A DNA stretch of 13,630 bases from ZC4RG35 sp964388105 (GTDB lineage: Bacteria > Actinomycetota > Acidimicrobiia > Spongiisociales > ZC4RG35). Shown here piece after piece: positions 1-6,294 of the stretch (position 1 is the first letter of the stretch; each line of letters starts with the position of its first letter). The stretch covers positions 1 through 13,630 of the forward strand of contig CAYLYQ010000053.1 in NCBI GenBank assembly GCA_964388105.1. Reading direction: 5' to 3'. A model generated the notes under the pieces. It was not told where the DNA came from. It ran no database searches and saw only the letters and a program-made list of their open reading frames with translations. The position numbers were made by a program, and so were the translations under genes.

Positions 1-246
1 ATCTATGTCGATGTCGACGTCGACGTGCTCGACGCGGCATTCGCCCCGGGTTGTCCCGGGGCACGGCCCGGCGGGATGACGGTGCGCGACCTGTCCCGGG
101 GGGTCTATCTCTGCGCTGCCGAGCCGAAGGTGGTGGCGATGGACTTCGTCGAGGTCGACCCCGAGTCCGACCCGTCCAACCGGACCATCGACGCCATGGC
201 GCATCTGTTCCTTACAGCAGCCGCCGGCCTGCGGTCACGCAGCTGA
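1..246 (+). CDS. Ureohydrolase (arginase/agmatinase/formimidoylglutamase family), C-terminal part
   Basis: The frame is open from base 1 and ends at TGA 244-246, giving the last 81 residues of a protein whose start lies outside the window. Near the start it reads VDVDVDVLDAAFAPG, followed by a PGG about ten residues later. This is the family signature in which DxD aspartates bind the binuclear manganese centre and a D-x-x-F-A-P-G turn follows. The later stretch VVAMDFVEVDPESD is the usual strand ending in the conserved glutamate near the C-terminus. Known members hydrolyse guanidino or formimino groups (arginine, agmatine, formimidoylglutamate) and release urea or formamide. The substrate cannot be told without the missing N-terminal two-thirds and its metal-binding histidine motifs. 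It converges on dusB across the repeat-filled gap. The family call is firm; the subfamily is open. Confidence 0.85.
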   Translation: MYVDVDVDVLDAAFAPGCPGARPGGMTVRDLSRGVYLCAAEPKVVAMDFVEVDPESDPSNRTIDAMAHLFLTAAAGLRSRS

Positions 247-273
247 CCGTTGGATTCCTCACCGTCGTGTGAC

Positions 274-340
274 GGGGGAGTGGCCCGGAGGGCTGAGGGG
301 GCACGGCCCGTCAGGGCCGCAAGGTCTTGGTCTGGCTCGC
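274..340 (+). repeat. Repeat A, copy 1
   Basis: A 67-base unit starting GGGGGAGTGGCCCGGAGGGC and ending TCTGGCTCGC. It contains the hairpins GGCCC-GGA-GGGC(T/C) and CGGCCC-GTCA-GGGCCG. It differs from copy 2 at only a few positions. The bases just before it (262-273) match those before copy 3 except for one base. Confidence 0.85.
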
Positions 341-425
341 GCCCCCTCCCGGCTTCGCCGACACCGGCACCCCCGTTCGCGGCCGCTCTACGGGGGGAGA
401 AGTCCGCGGTCTGGATTTCTCCCCC
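339..425 (+). repeat. Repeat B, copy 1
   Basis: An 87-base unit beginning GCGCCCCCTCCCGGCTTCGC and ending TCTGGATTTCTCCCCC. It overlaps the last two bases of repeat A copy 1. It is identical to copy 2 except for one extra G near its 3' end. Confidence 0.85.
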
Positions 426-436
426 TGCCGGAGGCT

Positions 437-503
437 GGGGGAGTGGCCCGGAGGGCCGAGGGGGCGCGGCCCGTCAGGGCCGCCAGGTCTTGGTCTGGCT
501 CGC
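437..503 (+). repeat. Repeat A, copy 2
   Basis: The second 67-base copy of repeat A, near-identical to copy 1 over its full length. It is preceded at 421-436 by an imperfect CCCCC/GGGGG inverted repeat that joins the end of repeat B to its start. Confidence 0.85.
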
Positions 504-580
504 TTCGGTCCCCCTACCCCCCAGCCTCGTTCCTCGGCTGGCGGTACCTTCCCCCCTCGCATTCGCTCCGGGGGACAAAT

Positions 581-666
581 GCGCCCCCTCCCGGCTTCGC
601 CGACACCGGCACCCCCGTTCGCGGCCGCTCTACGGGGGGAGAAGTCCGCGTCTGGATTTCTCCCCC
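581..666 (+). repeat. Repeat B, copy 2
   Basis: The second copy of repeat B, 86 bases long, one base shorter than copy 1 near the 3' end. Bases 504-580 between repeat A copy 2 and this unit are not repeated. They carry their own short inverted repeat, CAGCC/GGCTG at 522-540. Confidence 0.85.
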
Positions 667-681
667 GTCGTGAGACGGGGG
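662..681. terminator. Possible bidirectional terminator hairpin
   Basis: A perfect 8-base-pair stem, CCCCCGTC and GACGGGGG, with a GTGA loop, in the gap between two convergent genes. No T-rich run follows on either strand, so intrinsic termination is only a possibility. The hairpin may equally be just part of the repeat cluster. Confidence 0.3.
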
Positions 682-730
682 AGTGGCCCGGAGGGCCGAG
701 GGGGCGCGGCCCGTCAGGGCCGCAAGGTCT
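677..730 (+). repeat. Repeat A, copy 3 (truncated)
   Basis: The first 54 bases of repeat A, matching copy 2 closely and diverging after AAGGTCT. It ends 37 bases before the dusB stop codon. Confidence 0.85.
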
Positions 731-767
731 CAGCCGGCGCCCCCGTTCCGCACCCCCGACCCCGGAC

Positions 768-1880
768 TCAGCCTCCGCTGACGGCTTCCTCCGCTTCTGC
801 GGGGAGAGCGTCGGACTCCCGGTCCTCGAGAAAGCCGTGGGGGAGTCGGACCGGGCGGGGACCCTGGCTGTGGCCGCGCACCATCCGGGCGGCCTCCATC
901 GGGTATGGCACGTCGGGGTCGAGCTTGCCGATGAGGTCTTCGAGTTGTTCCAGCGAGTCGACGCTGGCGAAGGCATCCCTCAGGGCCGGGCCTACGGGGA
1001 ACCCCTTCAGGTACCAGGAAGTGTGGCGGCGGAACATGGTGACACCGCGGGGCCCGAAGTGGTCGGCCAGCAGGCTGGCATGGCGGAGCATGATGCCGGC
1101 CACCTCGCCGAGGTCGGGCGCCGGCGACGGCTCCCGGCCCGCGAACAGGTCGGCCAGGTCACGGAACAGCCAGGGGCGCCCGAGGCAACCCCGCCCAACG
1201 ACGACGCCGTCACAACCGGTGGCGTCCATCATCTCCACTGCGTCCTCGGCGACCCAGATGTCCCCGTTGCCCAGGACCGGGATCGTGGTCACCGCCTCTT
1301 TGAGGCGGGCGGTCGCCTCCCAGTCGGCGCTGCCCGAGTAGAGCTGGCGGGCCGTCCGGGCATGGAGGGCCACGGCGGCCGCGCCCTCCTCCTCGGCGAT
1401 CAGGCCTGTCTCGAGGTAGGTGAGGTGGTCGTCGTCGATGCCCTTGCGGAACTTCACCGTCACCGGCACCTCACCGGCGTTCGACACCGCCGCCCTCACG
1501 ATCGCCCGGTACAGGCCGGTCTTCCAGGGGAGCGCAGCGCCACCTCCGTGACGGGTGACCTTGGCCATGGGGCAGCCGAAGTTCATGTCGATGTGGTCGA
1601 CGCCGTGTTCGGAGACGAGGATCGACACCGCCTCCCCGAGAGAGGCCGGGTCGGTGCCGTAGAGCTGGATCGACCGCGGCGTCTCGCCCGGACCGAAGCG
1701 GACGAGGTCGAGGGTCTTTTCGTTGCCTTCCACCAGGCCCCGGGCTCCGATCATCTCGGACACGTAGAGGCCGGCCCCGAACTCCCGGCACAAGGCGCGG
1801 AACGGCGCGTTGGTGACACCCGCCATCGGAGCGAGGACGACAGGGGGATCCACGGTCAGGGCGCCTATCGACAGGGCCAT
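768..1880 (-). CDS. dusB: tRNA-dihydrouridine synthase (DusB family)
   Basis: This 370-residue protein matches the family in length and motif order. Residues 17-28 (APMAGVTNAPFR) form the FMN-binding start of the TIM barrel. QLYGTDP is at 72-78. MNFGCPMAKV at 99-108 holds Cys103 as the expected catalytic acid. GGGAAL is at 112-117, VKFRKGID at 142-149, and HART at 173-176. LGNGDI (203-208) and VVVGRGCLGRPW (226-237) bind the FMN phosphate. A helical C-terminal RNA-binding domain follows. Family members use NADPH and FMN to reduce specific uridines in tRNA to dihydrouridine in the cytoplasm. The last 30 or so residues look like a low-complexity extension. The ATG at 1880 is at the normal family start, although no clear Shine-Dalgarno sequence precedes it. 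It lies 31 bases after the ABC ATPase stop and may be read through from the transporter operon. Confidence 0.93.
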   Translation of the reverse strand: MALSIGALTVDPPVVLAPMAGVTNAPFRALCREFGAGLYVSEMIGARGLVEGNEKTLDLVRFGPGETPRSIQLYGTDPASLGEAVSILVSEHGVDHIDMNFGCPMAKVTRHGGGAALPWKTGLYRAIVRAAVSNAGEVPVTVKFRKGIDDDHLTYLETGLIAEEEGAAAVALHARTARQLYSGSADWEATARLKEAVTTIPVLGNGDIWVAEDAVEMMDATGCDGVVVGRGCLGRPWLFRDLADLFAGREPSPAPDLGEVAGIMLRHASLLADHFGPRGVTMFRRHTSWYLKGFPVGPALRDAFASVDSLEQLEDLIGKLDPDVPYPMEAARMVRGHSQGPRPVRLPHGFLEDRESDALPAEAEEAVSGG

Positions 1881-1892
1881 TGAGGAAACGGT

Positions 1893-1907
1893 AACCGGGG
1901 CCCGGTT
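1893..1907. promoter_or_regulatory. Short palindrome between the ABC operon and dusB
   Basis: AACCGGG and CCCGGTT form a perfect 7-base inverted repeat around a single G, in the 31-base gap between the ATPase stop and the dusB start. It could be a weak hairpin (five pairs with a five-base loop) or a protein site. No function is supported beyond the symmetry. Confidence 0.3.
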
Positions 1908-1911
1908 TCTG

Positions 1912-2580
1912 TCAGACGACGTGGCCGTCGGACAGCTCGATGACCCGATCGGCCAGCGCCATCGGCGCCGGGTCGTGGGTGGCCACGATCGCGGCCACTC
2001 CGTCCTCGCGGACGACGTTGAGGATCAACTCGATGATCGTCTTGCCCGTCCGCGAGTCGAGCTGGCCGGTGGGTTCGTCGGCCAGCAGCAGCTTCGGCTC
2101 ATTGGCGAGGGCCCGGGCGATGGCGACCCGCTGCTGCTCCCCGCCGGAGAGCTCGTGGGGACGGTGCTTGGCGCGTCCGGCGAGGCCGACGTGCTCGAGA
2201 AGGGTCGCGGAACGGCCCCGACGGGAATCGTGGGCCGCTTGGGCCAGACGCATCGGCACCTCGACGTTCTCGGCCGCGGTGAGGATCGGCAGCAGGCCGA
2301 AGGTCTGGAACACGAAGCCGATGGTGGTCCGGCGCAGCCTGGCCAGCTCGGATGGCGAGAGGCTGCCGATGTCGGTCCCTTCAATCATGACGGTGCCGGC
2401 GGTCGGGTGATCCAGGCCGCCCAACAGATTGAGGAGGGTCGTTTTCCCGCTCCCGGAGCGGCCCTTGACCACGGTCAGTGTGCCCGGCTCGACGGTCAGG
2501 TCGAAGTCGCGGAGCGCCACGACCGGCTGAGGACCGGTCGTGTATGTCTTGCCCAGCCCGCGTGCTTCGAGGACCGCCAT
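1912..2580 (-). CDS. ABC transporter ATP-binding protein (LolD/MacB-type)
   Basis: This 222-residue ATPase is a complete single nucleotide-binding domain with every expected motif. Walker A GRSGSGKT is at 40-47, the Q-loop glutamine at 92 (FVFQTFGLLP), signature LSGGEQQ at 144-150, Walker B KLLLADEP at 163-170, and H-loop His202. The GLLP after the Q-loop and the TGQLD after Walker B are typical of ATPases serving FtsX/MacB-type permeases. Its ATG lies one base after the stop of the preceding ATPase. AAGGA at 2589-2593 lies eight bases upstream, so the two are likely translated together. As both ATPases are intact and differ in sequence, they probably act as a heterodimer on the two permeases encoded upstream. 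The substrate is unknown. It has no C-terminal extension, unlike its partner. Confidence 0.93.
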   Translation of the reverse strand: MAVLEARGLGKTYTTGPQPVVALRDFDLTVEPGTLTVVKGRSGSGKTTLLNLLGGLDHPTAGTVMIEGTDIGSLSPSELARLRRTTIGFVFQTFGLLPILTAAENVEVPMRLAQAAHDSRRGRSATLLEHVGLAGRAKHRPHELSGGEQQRVAIARALANEPKLLLADEPTGQLDSRTGKTIIELILNVVREDGVAAIVATHDPAPMALADRVIELSDGHVV

Positions 2581-2581
2581 C

Positions 2582-3496
2582 TCAGTCGTCCTTCGGCTTG
2601 TCTTTGTCGGGGAAGACCTTGACGTGGTCGGGGTCGAGGGTGAGCCGGGCGCGGTTCTTGATGTTCAGCTCCTCCATGTAGTCGTGGGGGAGCTGCATCC
2701 TCCCCACCCGGTCGACCACCACATACTCCTCGGCCATGACCCGGTGCTGGCCCTCCTCGTCGATCTCGGTCCACCGGAGGACTTCGCTGCTCGTCCGCCC
2801 GTCCCGGATGGCCACGGTGCGTTGCACGTGATGGGCGACCAGGGGATCGTGAGTCACCACGACGATGGTGGTGCCGGCGTCGTTGACCGCCTTCAGCGTT
2901 TCGAAGACCTCGGAGCCGGTCGCCGCGTCGAGCTCACCTGTGGGCTCGTCGGCGAACAGCACCTTCGGGCCATTCGCCAGGGCCACGGCGATCGAAACTC
3001 GCTGCTGCTCGCCGCCCGAGAGCTGCCCGGGTCGATGGCGAGGCCGATGGCTCATGCCGACCTGCTCCAGAAGCTCCATGGCCCGCCGGCGCCAGTCGCG
3101 CGGATTGGCCCCATCGAGGACCATGGGCAACTCCACGTTCTCGACCGCCGTCAGATACGGGAACAGGTTGCGGCTGGTCTGCTGGCGAACGAAGCCGATG
3201 ACCCCCCGCCGGTACCGGGTGCGTTCCTTGGACCCCATGTTGAGGAGATCGAGCCCGGCGACTCGGACGGTGCCTGCGGACGGCGTGTCCAGCCCGCCGA
3301 GGATGTTGAGGAGGGTCGACTTGCCGCTCCCCGAGGCGCCGACGATGGCGATGAACTCCCCCGCATCGACTGTGAGGTCGAGGCCCTGCAGAGCGACGAC
3401 CTCGAGGTCGGCCACCTTGTAGATCTTGACGAGCCCGTCACAGACGATCACGGGGCGGGTCCCTTCGGGGCGGGTCCCTTCGGCGCGGGTGCTCAT
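2582..3496 (-). CDS. ABC transporter ATP-binding protein with AbrB-like C-terminal tail
   Basis: This 304-residue ATPase carries Walker A GASGSGKS at 53-60, Q-loop at 105, signature LSGGEQQ at 159-165, Walker B KVLFADEP at 178-185 and H-loop His216. The ABC core ends near 235. About 70 further residues follow. Residues 257-296 read as a small beta domain with VVVDRVGRMQLPHDY and a closing DPDHVKVFP, resembling a SpoVT/AbrB swapped hairpin. I recall similar tails on actinobacterial ATPases of this type; its job is unknown. The ATG at 3496 overlaps the permease stop as ATGA. Residues 6-15 are a tandem EGTRP pair encoded by a 15-base repeat. A GTG at 3451 with AAGGGA eight bases upstream is a rival start that would skip the repeat (289 residues). 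The longer reading given by the open frame back to 4102 lies wholly inside the permease and is rejected. Confidence 0.92.
   Translation of the reverse strand: MSTRAEGTRPEGTRPVIVCDGLVKIYKVADLEVVALQGLDLTVDAGEFIAIVGASGSGKSTLLNILGGLDTPSAGTVRVAGLDLLNMGSKERTRYRRGVIGFVRQQTSRNLFPYLTAVENVELPMVLDGANPRDWRRRAMELLEQVGMSHRPRHRPGQLSGGEQQRVSIAVALANGPKVLFADEPTGELDAATGSEVFETLKAVNDAGTTIVVVTHDPLVAHHVQRTVAIRDGRTSSEVLRWTEIDEEGQHRVMAEEYVVVDRVGRMQLPHDYMEELNIKNRARLTLDPDHVKVFPDKDKPKDD
2585..2737 (-). other. AbrB/SpoVT-like domain region within the ABC ATPase
   Basis: These codons are residues 254-304 of the ATPase. The pattern of a hydrophobic strand, then D-R-x-G-R-x-Q-L-P, a short helix ending LNI, and a second strand ending H-V-K-V-F-P matches the layout of swapped-hairpin AbrB domains. 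In those domains a G-R-[IL]-x-[IL]-P motif is common. The assignment is by eye and the sequence ends in a charged DKDKPKDD tail. Confidence 0.5.
3452..3490. repeat. 15-base tandem repeat at the start of an ABC ATPase gene
   Basis: GGGGCGGGTCCCTTC occurs twice in direct succession (3452-3466 and 3467-3481), with a partial, slightly changed third copy to 3490. On the minus strand it encodes two EGTRP units plus part of a third. The AAGGGA inside it also serves as a possible Shine-Dalgarno sequence for the GTG at 3451. Confidence 0.85.
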
Positions 3497-6294
3497 TCGT
3501 TGCCCATCCGGAGCGCTTTGCCAAGATCCTGGCGGCGATTCACCAACACAAAGATAACGCCGGCCGCTGCCAGCAAGACGAGAGCCAGAAGGAACACGAG
3601 GCCGAGGAGGTTCCAGTCGATCGTCACCGGATTCGTCCGCTGGCCGGTGAGGACTCCGAGGTCCAGAGACGGGCGGATGGCCACGAGGGTGGCGGCGCCC
3701 GTGAGAAGCCCGAGCGCCGTGGCCAGGGCGACGCCAGGGACCTGTTCGATCAGTGTCATCGCGGTGGCTCCCCGGTTCTCCAGCCCCATGGTCTTGAGGA
3801 GGCCCAGGTCGCGCCGCCGTTGAGCCGCTCCGAGAGCCAGCGCGGCAACGATGCTCAACGCTCCGACTCCCGCGGCCATCAGCCACCCGGCAGACATGCC
3901 CTGAACGGTCCACTTCACCATCGGGTCCTCGGCGAGGCGGTCGAGTTCGGCGTACCGGGAAGCGACGGTGGCGCCGGCGTCGGTGGCCGTCTCGGCGATG
4001 GCGGGCCCGAGCGTACGCGGGGCCCGGATCATCGCCTGTGTGGGAAGCACCGGTTCGCCGATTGCCGCCTCGAGGCCCGCCCTGTCCACGACCACGAACC
4101 ATGGGTCGATCCCCGGAAGGCTCGTGCGCACGGCCACGACCTCGGCGGTCACGATTGTGTCGCCTACCGAGATTGTGACTATCTGGCCCACCTGGGTCCG
4201 AATGCGGTTCGCCCAGGTGTCCGAGACGATGGCCGCCAGCTCCCCTGTGGGTGTGGGGGCGACGAGTCTCCCCAGGCCGAGGTCACCGGGGGTCTCCCCG
4301 AACACCTCCTGGTGCCTGGCGGCATCAACCGCCCACAGCGTCACCGGCCCTCGCTGCTTGTTCAACGTGGCCCGGGTGTCGGAGGTGGCGCCGAACACCA
4401 CTTCGTCGACACCGAGGGCTTCCGCGGTCACGGTCCCCGAGAGTGGCGTGCCGCCGTCGGCACTCGTGATCGAGAAGTCGGCGCCGACGGCCTGCCACGA
4501 GCCCACCTCCTGTCCGGTCTCGATCGACTTCATCGTCAGCACCGAGAGGCTGGCGGTGGCCATGCAGACCACCAGGACCGCCAGAGGTGTGCGTGTCGTG
4601 ACCGCCTGCCTGACCGAGCGTCGCAAGGCCAGGAACGAAACGGCCCCGCGGCCTCGGGCGGAGAGCCTCGCCAGCGCCGATGCCAGCGGGCCGGCGAGGC
4701 GAATGGTGAGCGCGCCGGCCGCAGCTCCCACGAGGGCCGGAGTGGCGACGAGCAACCAGTCGAAGTCCTCGGACGCGTTCGGGTCTCGCCGGCGCACCAG
4801 CACAACGCAAGCCACCGCGAGGAAGCCGAGTGCGAGTTCGAACACTGCGCGCCTCGAGCTGCCTGTGCGCCAGGACTCCTCCGCTCGGAGAGATCCGAGG
4901 GGAAGGCGGGCGAGACCGAAGATGGGCACCAACAGGGCGGCGATCACGGTGACCGTGAGGACGAGGACGATCGCATAGGGCGTGGCGCCGGCGGTGTCGT
5001 CGAAGAGCACGGATGTGGTCAGGTAGGCGGCTGCCACCGGGGGCAAGGTCATCGAGAGCGCCTGGTAGAGCCGGGTGGTGGTCACCTGGGAGCCGGACGC
5101 CCCCCGGTCGCGTGCCAGCACGACTTGGTCCCGCTGGCGCTCGGTCATCAGAACCCCCAGCGCGAGCGTCGCCAGACCGACGGTGGCGACGATCCCGGCC
5201 ACGGTGAGGGCCATGATGCGCAGAGTCTGGGCGCGCTGACCCAGGTGTTCATCGATCAGCTCCGGAAGCCGTGTGGCGAGCACCATCGCTCCACTGCCGG
5301 AAGGGGAGACCGAGTGCGCGAGACGGAGCCGCCCGAGATCGGGACCGAGCTCGCCCAGGTCGGATCTCGCCACCCCCTCGGAGTCGATGAAGAAACGCCA
5401 CTCATAGCGCCACCACGGTGGCCCCTCACCACCGAGGGCTTCGAGCATTTCGCCATAGGCGGCCGGGCTCATCAGAGCGGTGCCCTCGATCCACTGCGTG
5501 TCGAGGTCGAGGAAGACCTCCCTCGGGAAGTGCAGCCTGCGATCGCCGAACCAGACGTCCAGTTCGGGCTCGGCGAGCTCGACGATCCCCGTGACCTCGA
5601 CGGCGAACATGACCGCCTCCAGTTCGAGCAGCGGAACGCCCTCCCAGGCACTGTCGCTCCGGTCCGGAACGAGGAGTGCCCTGTCTCCCAGACCGAGGTC
5701 GGTCTCCGCCGCCATCTCGCTCGTCAGTGCGATCTCGAAGACCGGGAGCTCGTGCGGTGGACATTCGGTCTCCTCCGGAGCGCATTCCAGCTGGACCTCG
5801 ATCGACCCGGCCGGTTCGGGAAGCCGGCCCTCCGCCACTTGAACGAGATCGGATGTGTCACCGAGCAGCCGGAAGTCGAGGAAGGTCGGCTTGCTGCTCC
5901 GGTCGGGCGTGCCGGGGAGATGAAGGACCATGAACTGCGGCGAGTCCACGACCATGTTCTGAGACGCGACGAGGGAACGCAGACCGTCCGACATCTCCTG
6001 GTCGGCGAATCTCCGACCCCGGTCGTGGATCGGGCCCATCGGGTTCGCCCCCGGACCCGGTCGGTGCACGTCCTCGTGGGAGATGGCGATGTTGCGCCGA
6101 CCGACTTCGGCTTGGGTGAGGGTCAGGCGAAGATCGTCGCGGGACGCCAGCTCGAGCGAACGGGGCAACGCGGACAGGCCCAGGGCGGCCACCAGGACGA
6201 TGGCTCCCACCGAGACCATCACAGCCGGTTGGGCGAACAGCTGACGGAAGGTCCCGCGCAGTCCGACACTCGGAGAAGGGGTCCGGCGGCTCAC
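3493..6294 (-). CDS. FtsX/MacB-type ABC permease, 10 transmembrane segments
   Basis: This 933-residue membrane protein has ten predicted helices at about 25-44, 358-383, 411-430, 438-462, 484-500, 514-538, 569-588, 803-824, 853-874 and 895-917. Extracytoplasmic domains of about 310 residues (after helix 1) and 215 residues (after helix 7) separate them. This is the duplicated FtsX layout of actinobacterial type VII (MacB/LolCDE-like) permeases. QRRRDLGLLKTMGLENR at 825-841 is the cytoplasmic coupling segment expected after helix 8. Cys171 and Cys178 in the first outer domain could form a disulfide. The GTG start at 6294 overlaps the upstream permease stop as GTGA, and the stop overlaps the next ATPase start. 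An open frame extends to an ATG at 6417, but those 41 residues lie inside the upstream gene and are arginine-rich, so I reject them. The C-terminus ends LRMGNE, echoing its partner. The substrate is unknown. Confidence 0.9.
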   Translation of the reverse strand: MSRRTPSPSVGLRGTFRQLFAQPAVMVSVGAIVLVAALGLSALPRSLELASRDDLRLTLTQAEVGRRNIAISHEDVHRPGPGANPMGPIHDRGRRFADQEMSDGLRSLVASQNMVVDSPQFMVLHLPGTPDRSSKPTFLDFRLLGDTSDLVQVAEGRLPEPAGSIEVQLECAPEETECPPHELPVFEIALTSEMAAETDLGLGDRALLVPDRSDSAWEGVPLLELEAVMFAVEVTGIVELAEPELDVWFGDRRLHFPREVFLDLDTQWIEGTALMSPAAYGEMLEALGGEGPPWWRYEWRFFIDSEGVARSDLGELGPDLGRLRLAHSVSPSGSGAMVLATRLPELIDEHLGQRAQTLRIMALTVAGIVATVGLATLALGVLMTERQRDQVVLARDRGASGSQVTTTRLYQALSMTLPPVAAAYLTTSVLFDDTAGATPYAIVLVLTVTVIAALLVPIFGLARLPLGSLRAEESWRTGSSRRAVFELALGFLAVACVVLVRRRDPNASEDFDWLLVATPALVGAAAGALTIRLAGPLASALARLSARGRGAVSFLALRRSVRQAVTTRTPLAVLVVCMATASLSVLTMKSIETGQEVGSWQAVGADFSITSADGGTPLSGTVTAEALGVDEVVFGATSDTRATLNKQRGPVTLWAVDAARHQEVFGETPGDLGLGRLVAPTPTGELAAIVSDTWANRIRTQVGQIVTISVGDTIVTAEVVAVRTSLPGIDPWFVVVDRAGLEAAIGEPVLPTQAMIRAPRTLGPAIAETATDAGATVASRYAELDRLAEDPMVKWTVQGMSAGWLMAAGVGALSIVAALALGAAQRRRDLGLLKTMGLENRGATAMTLIEQVPGVALATALGLLTGAATLVAIRPSLDLGVLTGQRTNPVTIDWNLLGLVFLLALVLLAAAGVIFVLVNRRQDLGKALRMGNE

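Larger units (their letters stand above)
247..767. other. Gene-free convergent gap filled with GC-rich direct repeats and hairpins
   Basis: This 521-base stretch lies between the rightward ureohydrolase stop and the leftward dusB stop. It stays open in several frames because of its GC content, but none of the translations resembles a protein family. It contains three copies of a repeat A (about 67 bases, the last cut to 54) and two copies of a repeat B (86-87 bases). Several short inverted repeats are also present. No promoter, transposase remnant or structured RNA was recognised. Confidence 0.8.

Noticed and set aside
262..730. Insertion sequence or MITE
   Set aside because: No transposase fragment, no terminal inverted repeats bounding the cluster and no target-site duplication could be identified.
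247..767. CRISPR array or coding sequence in the repeat cluster
   Set aside because: There are only two or three copies of units of 54-87 bases, adjoining or unevenly spaced, with no regular spacers and no cas genes. Open frames here are due to GC content and resemble no protein.
327..1883. A 518-codon open frame on the plus strand opposite dusB
   Set aside because: It runs through the repeat cluster and antisense to dusB, whose motifs are unmistakable. The translation is low complexity.
2540..3823. A 427-codon open frame on the plus strand opposite the ATPases
   Set aside because: It is antisense to two ATPases with complete Walker, signature and H-loop motifs, and has no domain of its own.
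3497..4102. N-terminal extension of the AbrB-tailed ATPase back to an ATG at 4102
   Set aside because: The extra 202 residues lie wholly within the permease gene in another frame and are Arg/Gly-rich. The ATGA overlap at 3496 gives a normal ATPase length.
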